64,000 nucleotides of DNA from Paraburkholderia phenazinium (GTDB lineage: Bacteria > Pseudomonadota > Gammaproteobacteria > Burkholderiales > Burkholderiaceae): positions 1,426,001 to 1,490,000 of the forward strand of contig NZ_FSRU01000001.1 of NCBI RefSeq assembly GCF_900142845.1. Direction: 5' to 3'. The first letter of the stretch is position 1, and the number at the start of each line of letters is the position of its first letter. Both the position numbers and the translations under genes were made by a program. Shown piece after piece: positions 25,808 through 34,399 of this stretch. Under the pieces are notes generated by a model. It was not told the DNA's origin and ran no database searches. It saw only the letters and a program-made list of their open reading frames with translations.

Positions 25808-26470
25808 CTAGTTTAGCTGGGCGGCGAGCGCGTCGGCGCCCTTGTCGATACCGGTTTTTGCAGCACTGAGCGAGCCGAAGGTAGCGCCGATATTCATGGC
25901 GTTCGGATACTGCTTCGAGACATAGGCATGCAGCAGGCGGTTGGTCGACGCATCGTATATCTCCACGGCATACGTAACCGAGCCGGTAAATGCGCCGTTA
26001 CCGCCGCGGATGGCCTGGACGCCGTTGTAGAGACCGCCTGCGATATCGAATCGCGACACGGTTGAGAGGAACGCCGTGCTGGTCTCGGCGCCGGTGAGCG
26101 TCAGTTTCAGGCGCAAGGTGTCCGGCGCGGCCGTGTTCGCCAGTTCGAAATGCTTGCCCAGCTTCTGCGCGAAGGTGGTCTGCATGTAGCTGGCAAGGGT
26201 GGTTTTGTCCGCGTCGTGCATTGTGCCGAACTGATTGTCGGGGCCGCGATAGACGATCACAGGGTCGATGATCAGCTTGCGGTACCGCCGCCAGTCCGCG
26301 AGGGTCGCGTAGCGGTAGGGGATCCGTGCAGCGTCGCGCTGCGAGTTGGGTTGCAGGTAGCTCGACGAATCGATCCCCGAATAAGCGACCGGCTGCACGC
26401 TCGAACAGCCGACCAGCGCTGCGCATGCGATCGCGATCACCAGTAGCCGTGTGTGATTGGATTTGTCCAT
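25808..26470 (-). CDS. DUF3313 lipoprotein
   Basis: 220 residues with a lipoprotein signal (MDKSNHTRLLVIAIACAALVGC, acylated Cys in VGCSS). The mature part matches the DUF3313 layout: a Tyr-rich start YSGIDSSSYLQPNS, a central IDPVIVYRG and the C-terminal YVSKQYPNAM segment. Likely outer-membrane anchored. It lies 20 bases upstream of the pqiB-type gene and is probably cotranscribed, in the place where a PqiC-type lipoprotein would be expected, though I see no PqiC sequence similarity. Confidence 0.83.
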   Translation of the reverse strand: MDKSNHTRLLVIAIACAALVGCSSVQPVAYSGIDSSSYLQPNSQRDAARIPYRYATLADWRRYRKLIIDPVIVYRGPDNQFGTMHDADKTTLASYMQTTFAQKLGKHFELANTAAPDTLRLKLTLTGAETSTAFLSTVSRFDIAGGLYNGVQAIRGGNGAFTGSVTYAVEIYDASTNRLLHAYVSKQYPNAMNIGATFGSLSAAKTGIDKGADALAAQLN

Positions 26471-26569
26471 TTGAAGCTCCGTTGAGTGTGCCTTGCGATG
26501 AGGGCGCCCGGGCCTGATCCGGCTGCCCGTGATGCGAGACCGAAGCGTAGCATCGCCAGTTTAGAATGT

Positions 26570-26587
26570 AAACCGGATGTACGGTTT
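26570..26587. promoter_or_regulatory. Possible TetR-type operator
   Basis: AAACCG-N6-CGGTTT is a perfect 6-bp inverted repeat in the 321-base gap between the leftward lipoprotein and rightward TetR genes; TAGAAT at 26562-26567 may be a -10. The rest of the gap (26471-26791) holds nothing else I can support. Confidence 0.4.
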
Positions 26588-26791
26588 GTTTTTGGGTGGC
26601 CGTGAATGTGCCCAAAAATCGGCGGTCATCTCGTCAGGCGTTGAGACGGGCGGGGCGGTATCGCACCCCTGAAGCTCCGCCAACGCGCTCAAACCGGCGA
26701 TAATGGCGGGATTTTTCTGGCCTCGTGCGCGCGGCCGGTCTTGCGGGACCGCGGTCTGCGCGTGCAATCGCTACTCTCTTTGCTGGAGCTC

Positions 26792-27361
26792 ATGGACAAT
26801 CCCACTCGCTCGGAACGATCCCGTAACGCCGCCATTCAGGCGGCGCTCGCCATTCTTGCCCGCGACGGTCCGGGTGAACTGACGTTCGAGGCGCTGTCGC
26901 GCGAGAGCGGCATCAGCAAGGGGGGGCTGCTGCATCAGTTCGGCAGTAAGAACGGCATCCTGAAGGCCCTGCTGGCGCATCAGGTCGAACACTTCGAGCA
27001 GTTCTCGCAGCAGTATCTGGCCGCATCTGACCCGGCGACGCCGGAGCTCACGTTGCTGTCGCAGATCGCGACGGCGCGCGAAGCCGTGAACCAGCATCAC
27101 TCGGTCGCGCTGGCGGTCATTGCGGCGATGGTTGAAGACCCGGAGTTGCTTGCCAGCACCCGCAAGCTCGACAACAAGAAGATCGACGCCATCAAGGCGG
27201 AGGCCGCCGATCCGGATCTCGCCCTGCTGCGCTGGGCGGCCGCGAGAGGGCTGATTTTCACCGAACTGCTCGGACTGTCGCCGTTGTCGAAGAAGGACCG
27301 CGACCGCCTGTTCGATTGCCTGCTCGACGCGAAGCGCTGGGGCGCCGGCAAGGGGAAGTGA
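26792..27361 (+). CDS. TetR-family transcriptional regulator
   Basis: 189 residues. DNA-binding domain at the N-terminus: RNAAIQAALAILARDGPGELTFEALSRESGISKGGLLHQFGSKNGILKALL, the GGLLHxFxSK variant typical of a TetR subgroup with a C-terminal TetR_C domain. Start at ATG 26792 after GGAG; an in-frame start at 26741 is less likely. No effector gene is directly linked downstream; the divergent pqi-like pair is a candidate target. Confidence 0.88.
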   Translation: MDNPTRSERSRNAAIQAALAILARDGPGELTFEALSRESGISKGGLLHQFGSKNGILKALLAHQVEHFEQFSQQYLAASDPATPELTLLSQIATAREAVNQHHSVALAVIAAMVEDPELLASTRKLDNKKIDAIKAEAADPDLALLRWAAARGLIFTELLGLSPLSKKDRDRLFDCLLDAKRWGAGKGK

Positions 27362-27444
27362 ATCGAACCGCGTTGCGGCCCGGAGCGTCATCGGGCCGAG
27401 AACTTTCCTAAGCGGCCTAGTCCACTTCCTGCGGCCCTGAGTGC

Positions 27445-27693
27445 TTACGCTGGGGCCGCCGACGGCGCCGCACGGTCTTCGCTCGCGCCCCGGCCATCGA
27501 GGAATCGCCAGATGCAATCGCAACTGGCGCCGATCAGCACGCGCGAAAACGATGAGCCGCAGGCGACGCAGCGGTAATGCTCGACGGCGGGAACACCGCA
27601 CAGCTCGCCTACGCCAAGCAGCGCCATCTCACACAGTTGGGTGGTCGAAGCAGGGCGACCATGTAGGTCCGAACACGATTTGCAGGTCTGCAT
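27445..27693 (-). CDS. Cys-rich miniprotein with zinc-ribbon-like motifs, 82 aa
   Basis: Starts MQTCKSCSDLHGRP with a CxxC and contains YRCVACGSSFSRVL, a second CxxC, plus CDC. This looks like a small zinc ribbon protein. GGAG lies upstream of ATG 27693. The tail is Ala/Ser/Pro-rich. No function known. It is convergent with the TetR gene. Confidence 0.62.
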   Translation of the reverse strand: MQTCKSCSDLHGRPASTTQLCEMALLGVGELCGVPAVEHYRCVACGSSFSRVLIGASCDCIWRFLDGRGASEDRAAPSAAPA

Positions 27694-27946
27694 TCTGCGC
27701 TCCGTGGGGGCTGTCCATTCGAGACTAGCACGCGCTCGGAATGCTGCAAAGATTTTGCTGCGTTTGATTTGAGGGTCGGTCGGATTTGTTGGCGATGGCG
27801 TCGCGGGATTGATATGGCACTGACCCGATAAGCATGCATGCGAATGCGCGCGCATAAATAAGCATGGCTGGCGCATCTTAAGCTCGGCGACACATCGAAC
27901 CTCGTTCGCTTATTGGGCTTCGTTGCTTTGGATCGGTCGGGCCATC

Positions 27947-28008
27947 TTCGTGTTTTCGCCGCTTGCTTCGCTAGCGGTGCGACGAACCGGCGCTGCGATT
28001 CATATGAT
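27947..28008 (+). promoter_or_regulatory. hrpII-box promoter candidate (TTCG-N16-TTCG plus -10)
   Basis: TTCG at 27947-27950 and TTCG at 27967-27970 are 16 bases apart. TATGAT at 28003-28008 fits the YANNNT -10 and begins 32 bases after the second TTCG. In Ralstonia and related Burkholderiales, HrpB-activated type III secretion genes use exactly TTCG-N16-TTCG with a -10 about 30-32 bp downstream. It lies 70 bases before the start of the 689-residue gene. TTCG is frequent locally, so one match by chance is possible. Confidence 0.6.
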
Positions 28009-28077
28009 GGCTTTGCGCCGCGGGCAGCCGAAGGTAGCCGCGTGCTTTCGCCGAACCCATCGCCGACGAGATATCGC

Positions 28078-30147
28078 ATGCTGAACACCCAGAAGATGGC
28101 CCCGTCTACGGCGGGACCCGCTAACAGCAGCCCCGTCGATACCGGGCACAAGCCGCAGGAAAAAAAGCCGGACGGGCAGCCGTCGGCGAATCCGAATTCG
28201 GTCGCGCCCGAGATTGCGCGGCTAAGCGGACACCCGGCTTCAGCGGTGCAAAATGACACGAACCCGCCGCGCAAAACGGTGACCTTCGCGGTGGGCACCG
28301 CTGGCGCGCAGGGCAGCAAGGATGCAACGCGTGGACAGGGTTCGAGTAATTCAACCGCGTTGCGGGACAAGGCTTTGCCCGCGCTGCCGCCAGGCGCGGC
28401 GACGCCAGGCAATATCCCCGCGGGAAGGCCGCCGATTCCAACCAGGCGGTTGCCGTCGCTATCCACCGCGGCGAATGAAAGCGCACAGGGCGTTGCGTTG
28501 CACGCTACCGTGCAGACGCCAACTGTCGGCACGAGGCCGGCTGCTCCGACGAGACCGCCGCCGCCCGTGCCGGGCGCGTCAACCGTGACGCGCACCGCGA
28601 CCGCGGATGCATCGCCGCCGCCGTCGCGCGCAGGCTCGATCAAGGCCGACGCCGAGCCTGCCGCAAAAGCAGGCCCCGAAGATCCCGGCTTCCGCATGCC
28701 GCCCCGCGCGCAACGCTTCGGCCAGCCGGTCGATCGCGACAAGCCCGGCTTTTCGCTGCTCGAAACCAACAAGCTGCGTCCGGGCGCGTCGGTGGCGGCG
28801 GCGGTCGGCATCGGCACGCATACGACAGCCGGCACGGTCGACGCCGCGTTGGTCGGCGGCAGCCTGACGGCAGCCCACGAAACCGTCGGCGCCGTAGTCA
28901 ACAGTCATGCGTTCTTCGCCGCGACCCAGCGCAAGAAGCGCTACGGTGCACAGCTCGACACCATGCTGAAGGACGACGTAGCGAAGTTCCATGGCCGCGA
29001 TCCCAGTGTGAAAATGCGGCCAGAGGCGTTGATCTTCAAACGCAAGAACGCCATCAAGAAACTCGACGATGTCTACGACGCGAAGGCGGCCGATACGAAG
29101 GGCAAGCAGCGCGCCGACGGCAATCAGGACGCTACGTCCGCCGCCAAACCCGCCGAGCTCGAATACGACATGGAAGCCGTGAAAAAGCTCGCCGCCTCGG
29201 ACGATCCCGAGTTGAAGAACGAGAGTGCCCATGCGAAGAACGTGCTGCTCACCGCGTTCCTGAAAGACGACGTCGCCGCAAAGCAGGGCAACCGCGCCGC
29301 GTACGAATTCATCCGCAATACCGTGTCCATCAGTGCCGCGACGGCGACGGCCATCGGCACGCACGGCGCGTCGGTGGCCCTGGCCGGATCGCACGCGGCA
29401 GCGGTTGCGGGACACACCCGCATTGCGGGCAGCGCGCTTTCAGCGGCCGGTTCGCTCGACGTCGCGAAGGGCATCCGCGGACTCAAGCAGCGCATGCGCA
29501 ACGACAAGGCGGAAGTGGTCGGCAGCTACGCGTTGCAACGACGCCAGGCTTTTGCCAACGAGTACGCCGGGCCGGGCGCGTCCGACGACAAGAAGAAGAT
29601 CATCAGCGACCTCGGCGATTCGCACGACAAGGCAATCAAGGACATTCATTCCGCATTCACCGCGCAGGCTCGCGTGCAAGCGGGCAACGAGCGTTTCGGA
29701 CGGATCTTCAAGGGCTCGAAGATCAATGACACCCGCTCGACCGCTGCGAAGAAGGAAACGCGCGACCTCGTCGGCAAGCACGCGTATGCCGTGGTGGACT
29801 ATCACATGGGCACGAGCGATCCCGTCAAGTCGGAGAAACTTGCGACCGAGTGGGACAAGATCATGAAAGAGCCGAACGGCACGCGCAAATCGCGCCAGAA
29901 AAAGTTCGCCGAACTGTTCGACAAGGATTCCGGCACCAAGACCGCATATCACCTGTTGCGCGATACGGGCATGGGACGGGGAGAATCGATCTATACGATG
30001 CAGCGGATGATCGAGATGTCGATCGAAACGAAAATGGCGAGCGACCCGGAGATGTCGAAGGTCGGCGGCTCACCTGACTTCGCCAAGGACGACGCGGCAC
30101 AGAAGGCGACCACGAGCCGTCTGACCACGGCCTTTGCGCGCCGCTGA
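28078..30147 (+). CDS. Unrecognised 689-aa protein, candidate type III secreted effector
   Basis: Start chosen at ATG 28078, downstream of the hrpII-like promoter; the frame is open from 27913. Residues 1-225 are low-complexity, rich in Pro/Ser/Thr/Ala and free of Cys, with no Sec signal, as in many type III effectors. Two Ala/Gly-rich apolar stretches (236-283 and 413-465) each contain IGTH and are followed by a basic patch. LKDDVA occurs twice (297, 395). The C-terminal third (~480-689) is charged and helical. I recognise no enzymatic motif. Hybrid inference: promoter, composition and lack of known domains together suggest secretion. A broken zapE lies just downstream. Confidence 0.7.
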   Translation: MLNTQKMAPSTAGPANSSPVDTGHKPQEKKPDGQPSANPNSVAPEIARLSGHPASAVQNDTNPPRKTVTFAVGTAGAQGSKDATRGQGSSNSTALRDKALPALPPGAATPGNIPAGRPPIPTRRLPSLSTAANESAQGVALHATVQTPTVGTRPAAPTRPPPPVPGASTVTRTATADASPPPSRAGSIKADAEPAAKAGPEDPGFRMPPRAQRFGQPVDRDKPGFSLLETNKLRPGASVAAAVGIGTHTTAGTVDAALVGGSLTAAHETVGAVVNSHAFFAATQRKKRYGAQLDTMLKDDVAKFHGRDPSVKMRPEALIFKRKNAIKKLDDVYDAKAADTKGKQRADGNQDATSAAKPAELEYDMEAVKKLAASDDPELKNESAHAKNVLLTAFLKDDVAAKQGNRAAYEFIRNTVSISAATATAIGTHGASVALAGSHAAAVAGHTRIAGSALSAAGSLDVAKGIRGLKQRMRNDKAEVVGSYALQRRQAFANEYAGPGASDDKKKIISDLGDSHDKAIKDIHSAFTAQARVQAGNERFGRIFKGSKINDTRSTAAKKETRDLVGKHAYAVVDYHMGTSDPVKSEKLATEWDKIMKEPNGTRKSRQKKFAELFDKDSGTKTAYHLLRDTGMGRGESIYTMQRMIEMSIETKMASDPEMSKVGGSPDFAKDDAAQKATTSRLTTAFARR

Positions 30148-30150
30148 TCT

Positions 30151-30672
30151 TTACACCGCTACGCCTTCGAGCGGGTTCGGATACGCACGCGACTGCATTT
30201 CGGCTAGCCGGCTCAGCGTACGCGACAGATCGTGCGCACCTTCAAGACCAGCGATGGGCTGATCGGAAGCGATGAACAACGCGCGCTTACGGTCGTAGAA
30301 AATATCGACCAGCCACACGAAGCGCTGCAGCGTATGCGGTGTCGCAAGCCAGTGCGTCTCCAACTGGTCGACGATCAGCCCTTGCCAGCGCTCGGCGAGA
30401 TCCAGATAGTCGAGATGCGAACGGCTCGCGATGCACAGTGCTTCGAAACTCGCCCATAAGAGCGACGCGCCGGCGGCCTGCGCGTGGAGCGGCCGTCCCG
30501 CTGCAGACAGCGTCTGTGCGCATAGCGCATCTTCACCTTCGTACTGCAGAAAGATGCGCTGCAGATGCTCGTGCGTCGCCGCATCGAGCGGTGCGAAAAA
30601 GCGTGGACGTTGTGCCGGTTCGGCACTGAAACGATATCCGCAAGGGATAGAGAGGGTTGAGGGGCAGGACGC
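30151..30672 (-). pseudogene. zapE: zapE (AFG1-like ATPase) C-terminal remnant
   Basis: A frame runs from a stop (TGA, 30671-30675 region) to TAA at 30151. Its end, RFVWLVDIFYDRKRALFIASDQP followed by HDLSRTLSRLAEMQS, is the unmistakable C-terminal block of ZapE/AFG1 ATPases. Upstream YRFSAEPAQRPRFF is also family-like. Only ~170 of the usual ~365 residues remain; the Walker A and B motifs are absent, and no ATG or ribosome site starts the piece. It is a decayed copy, and the intact gene is probably elsewhere. It marks a recombination border beside the effector candidate. Confidence 0.8.
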
Positions 30673-30828
30673 TCATCGTGCCACAGCTTGATCCGTGCGC
30701 GCTTCGCCGCAAGCACCCCCCGCACGCACTCCGCACCCTCTTGCCTGGTGAAAACACCGATGGGCAAACCAGGATGAACCAAGCGGTCGGCGCGCCGCGC
30801 CACTCCCGCAAACCGCACGTAAGGAAAT

Positions 30829-30853
30829 GATCGTAACGCCACTTGTTACGATC
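30829..30853. promoter_or_regulatory. deo operon operator overlapping the -35 box
   Basis: GATCGTAAC-N7-GTTACGATC is a perfect 9-bp inverted repeat. TTGTTA (30843-30848) inside its right arm is a good -35; TACGAT 18 bases on (30867-30872) is a fair -10. A repressor bound here would block the deoC promoter. The half-site TGTTACGA resembles the TGTTAGAA half of the E. coli DeoR operator, and a DeoR homologue is encoded at 55102-55827. Confidence 0.65.
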
Positions 30854-30928
30854 CTATCATTCGATGTACGATGGTTGCGAATAAACCATCAGCCGTTGCT
30901 GTGCGCTGCACAAAATCACGGACGTCCC

Positions 30929-31939
30929 ATGCCTGAAGCTCCTTCTTCGTCTTCCTCGGTCATCGCGTTGCGGCGCGATCAGGCCATTCATCCGGAACGC
31001 AATCCCGGCGTACCGTTCGACGCTGCCTGGCTCGACGGTTTGCGGGTCAACCAGTCGGCCGTCGAGCGGCGCACGGCCACGCTCGGCACGCGGCGCACCG
31101 TCAAGAAAGATGCGCAGGCGGCGTGGCTATTGAAGGCCGTCACCTGCATCGACCTGACCACGCTGAGTGGCGACGACACCGAAGGCCGCGTGCGGCGCCT
31201 CTGCGCGAAAGCGCGCCAGCCGGTGCGGGCCGACATCCTCAGCGCGCTCGGCATTGCGCCGCAGACCATCACTACTGGCGCGGTGTGCGTGTATCACCGC
31301 TTCGTCGCCGCTGCGGTCGATGCGCTGCAAGGCAGCGGCATTCCGGTCGCGGCGGTGTCCACGGGTTTTCCGGCGGGCCTGATCCCGCATCCGCTTAAGC
31401 TCAAAGAGATCGAGGCGTCGGTGGCGGACGGCGCGCAAGAGATCGATATCGTCGTCACGCGCGAACACGTGCTGACCGGTAACTGGCAGGCGCTCTACAA
31501 CGAAGTGCGCGATTTCCGCGCGGCCTGCGGGCCGGCGCATCTGAAGGCGATTCTCGCCACCGGCGATATCCGCACGCTGTCGAACGTGGCGCGTGCGTCG
31601 ATGGTCTGCATGATGGCGGGTGCCGATTTCATCAAGACTTCCACCGGCAAGGAAGGCGTGAATGCGACGCTCGACGTCTCGCTGGTGATGGTGCGGATGA
31701 TCCGCGACTACCAGGAGCGCACTGGCGTCCTGATCGGCTTTAAGCCTGCCGGCGGTGTGTCCACTGCGAAATCCGTGCTGACCTATCAGATCCTGATGAA
31801 AGAGGAACTGGGACGCGCCTGGCTCGAACCGGAGTTGTTCCGGATCGGCGCATCGAGTCTCCTCGCCGACATCGAACGCCAGCTCGAGCATCACGTGAGC
31901 GGCCGTTATTCCTCCTTCAATCGTCACCCCGTTGCTTAA
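30929..31939 (+). CDS. deoC: Deoxyribose-phosphate aldolase DeoC
   Basis: 336 residues, class I aldolase of the long DeoC type. Schiff-base K236 in GADFIKTSTGKEG corresponds to E. coli K167, K272 in FKPAGGV to K201 and D173 in EIDIVV to D102. It splits 2-deoxyribose-5-phosphate into glyceraldehyde-3-phosphate and acetaldehyde. Start at ATG 30929 just after the promoter/operator; an upstream in-frame start at 30827 would lie inside the operator. It is the first gene of an eight-gene operon. The aldehyde dehydrogenase starts 13 bases after its stop. Confidence 0.95.
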   Translation: MPEAPSSSSSVIALRRDQAIHPERNPGVPFDAAWLDGLRVNQSAVERRTATLGTRRTVKKDAQAAWLLKAVTCIDLTTLSGDDTEGRVRRLCAKARQPVRADILSALGIAPQTITTGAVCVYHRFVAAAVDALQGSGIPVAAVSTGFPAGLIPHPLKLKEIEASVADGAQEIDIVVTREHVLTGNWQALYNEVRDFRAACGPAHLKAILATGDIRTLSNVARASMVCMMAGADFIKTSTGKEGVNATLDVSLVMVRMIRDYQERTGVLIGFKPAGGVSTAKSVLTYQILMKEELGRAWLEPELFRIGASSLLADIERQLEHHVSGRYSSFNRHPVA

Positions 31940-31952
31940 GCAGACCGATCCC

Positions 31953-34349
31953 ATGAGCGTAGCCGAATATTTTTCTTCGATGGAGTACGGTCCCGCACCC
32001 GAGGACGATCAGCCCGCGCGGGCCTGGCTCGCGCAGCACGAGGCCGGCTTCGGTCATTTCATTGGCGGCGCGTGGCGCGCACCGGCTTCGGGCGAGCGCT
32101 TCGAATCGCGTGAACCGGCCACGGGTGAGTTGCTCGCGCAGCTTGCCCAGGGCGATGCGGCTGATATCGACGCAGCGGTCGCCGCGGCCCGCGCCGCGCA
32201 GCCTGGTTGGCTGGCGCTGGGCGGCGCGGGGCGCGCGCGTCATCTGTATGCATTGGCGCGCATGGTGCAGCGGCATAGCCGGCTGTTCGCCGTCCTCGAA
32301 GCGCTCGACAACGGCAAGCCGATTCGCGAGACGCGCGACATCGACGTACCGCTTGTCGCGCGTCACTTCTTGCATCATGCGGGTTGGGCGCAGTTGCAGG
32401 ATAGCGAGTTCGTCGACTTCGCGCCGCTGGGCGTCGTCGGGCAGATCGTGCCGTGGAATTTCCCCTTGCTGATGCTTGCGTGGAAGATCGCGCCGGCCAT
32501 TGCAACCGGCAATTGCGTCGTGCTGAAGCCCGCGGAATACACGCCGCTTACCGCCTTGCTGTTTGCCGAACTGGCGCATCGCGCCGGCTTGCCGGCGGGC
32601 GTGCTGAACGTGGTGACCGGCGATGGCCGCACCGGCGCCGCCCTTGTTGAGCATCCTGAAGTCGATAAGCTGGCGTTTACGGGGTCGACCGAAGTCGGTC
32701 GGCAGATCCGCTCGGTCACTGCAGGCTCGGGCAAGTCGTTGACGCTCGAACTCGGCGGCAAGTCGCCGTTTATCGTGTTCGACGATGCCGACCTGGACGG
32801 CGCGGTCGAAGGTGTAGTCGACGCGATCTGGTTCAACCAGGGGCAAGTGTGCTGCGCCGGTTCGCGCCTGCTCGTGCAGGAGGGCATCGAAGCGCGTTTC
32901 ATCGACAAGCTGAAGCGCCGCATGGAGACCCTGCGTGTCGGCTCCTCGCTCGACAAGAGCATCGATATCGGCGCGATTGTCGATCCGGTGCAGCTCGAAC
33001 GGATTGAATCGCTGGTGGAAGCCGGCCGCCGCGAAGGCTGCGCGGTGTGGCAGTCGCCGGATGCCACCGTGCCTGCACACGGTTGCTATTACCCACCGAC
33101 GCTCGTGACCGGTGTCGCGCCCGCTTCGATGCTCGCCCAGGAAGAAATTTTCGGCCCCGTGCTGGTGACGATGAGTTTCCGCACGCCGGATGAAGCGGTG
33201 GCGCTCGCCAACAACACGCGTTATGGCCTGGCCGCGAGCGTGTGGAGCGAAACGATCGGCCGCGCGCTCGACATCGCACCGCGTCTCGCATGCGGCGTGG
33301 TCTGGATCAATGCAACCAATCTGTTCGATGCCGCGGTCGGCTTTGGCGGCTATCGCGAGTCGGGTTATGGCCGTGAAGGCGGTCGCGAGGGCATTTACGA
33401 ATATCTGAAGCCGCGCGCGTGGCTTAAGCTCGCCGAGCGTCCTGCGCGGGCTGCGGCAACGGGTTCGCTTGAGGCGCTGTCGAACGCGAGCGGCTTGAAC
33501 GTGACGGCGATCGATCGCACAGCGAAGCTCTTTATCGGCGGCAAGCAGGTTCGCCCCGACGGCGGTTATTCGCTGCCCGTCCATGGTGCAGACGGTGGAC
33601 TCGTCGGCGAAGTGGGCGAGGGCAACCGCAAGGACATTCGCAATGCCGTCGAGGCGGCGCGCGGCGCAGGCAAGTGGTCGCAGGCCAGCACGCACAATCG
33701 CGCCCAGGTGCTGTACTACCTCGCGGAGAATCTCACGGTACGGGCCGACGAATTCGCGCGGCAACTGGTGGTGCGCACCGGCGCCGACGAGACCGCCGCA
33801 CATGCGGAAGTCGAAGCTGCCGTGACGCGGCTCTTCACGTACGCCGCGTGGGCCGACAAGTTCGACGGCGCGGTGCATACGCCGCCGTTGCGCGGCGTCG
33901 CGCTGGCCATGCACGAACCGCTGGGCGTGATCGGCATTGCCTGCCCGGATGAAGCGCCGCTGCTGGCCTTCGTCTCGCTGGTGGGACCGGCGCTGGCAAT
34001 GGGTAACCGCGTGGTGGTCCTGCCGAGCGAGGCCTGCCCGCTGACGGCGACGGACCTGTATCAGGTGGTCGAAACCTCGGATGTGCCCGGCGGCGTGTTG
34101 AACATCGTCACGGGCGAGCGCGCCGCCTTGCTGCCGGCGCTCGCGAAACACGACGACGTCGACGCGCTCTGGTGCTTCGGCGGCGCGGCGGATTCGGCGC
34201 TCGTCGAACGCGCCTCGGTGGGTAATCTGAAGCGCACCTTTGTCGATCATGGGCGCCAGTTCGACTGGTTCGACCGCTCGACAGAAGGACCGGCCTGGCT
34301 GCGTCAGGCTGTGCAAGTGAAGAACATCTGGATACCTTACGGAGACTGA
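31953..34349 (+). CDS. Two-domain aldehyde dehydrogenase (ALDH16-like), second domain without Cys
   Basis: 798 residues. Domain 1 (~30-480) is a full ALDH: PWNF (N169), FTGSTEVGR, E266 in LELGGK and catalytic C300 in NQGQVCC. Domain 2 (~515-798) repeats the ALDH fold (FIGGKQV, EPLGVIGIACPDEAPL, PGGVLNIVTG) but ends before the catalytic-Cys region, so it is structural. This is the ALDH16 architecture. Directly after deoC, the likely substrate is acetaldehyde from deoxyribose cleavage, giving acetate. The GTG/TTG alternatives upstream overlap deoC and are rejected. Confidence 0.92.
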   Translation: MSVAEYFSSMEYGPAPEDDQPARAWLAQHEAGFGHFIGGAWRAPASGERFESREPATGELLAQLAQGDAADIDAAVAAARAAQPGWLALGGAGRARHLYALARMVQRHSRLFAVLEALDNGKPIRETRDIDVPLVARHFLHHAGWAQLQDSEFVDFAPLGVVGQIVPWNFPLLMLAWKIAPAIATGNCVVLKPAEYTPLTALLFAELAHRAGLPAGVLNVVTGDGRTGAALVEHPEVDKLAFTGSTEVGRQIRSVTAGSGKSLTLELGGKSPFIVFDDADLDGAVEGVVDAIWFNQGQVCCAGSRLLVQEGIEARFIDKLKRRMETLRVGSSLDKSIDIGAIVDPVQLERIESLVEAGRREGCAVWQSPDATVPAHGCYYPPTLVTGVAPASMLAQEEIFGPVLVTMSFRTPDEAVALANNTRYGLAASVWSETIGRALDIAPRLACGVVWINATNLFDAAVGFGGYRESGYGREGGREGIYEYLKPRAWLKLAERPARAAATGSLEALSNASGLNVTAIDRTAKLFIGGKQVRPDGGYSLPVHGADGGLVGEVGEGNRKDIRNAVEAARGAGKWSQASTHNRAQVLYYLAENLTVRADEFARQLVVRTGADETAAHAEVEAAVTRLFTYAAWADKFDGAVHTPPLRGVALAMHEPLGVIGIACPDEAPLLAFVSLVGPALAMGNRVVVLPSEACPLTATDLYQVVETSDVPGGVLNIVTGERAALLPALAKHDDVDALWCFGGAADSALVERASVGNLKRTFVDHGRQFDWFDRSTEGPAWLRQAVQVKNIWIPYGD

Positions 34350-34399
34350 CCGTCCGATTGTGGACGGGTAGCAGGCCGATCGAACATGGAGGAGACACC

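Noticed and set aside
27905..27922. Alternative hrp box using other nearby TTCG words
   Set aside because: The other TTCG pairs are 14, 28 or 8 bases apart; only 27947/27967 gives the 16-base spacing with a correctly placed -10.
30375..30842. Separate 155-codon minus-strand gene over the zapE remnant
   Set aside because: The zapE similarity lies in another frame across most of this stretch; this frame has no family match and covers the deoC operator.
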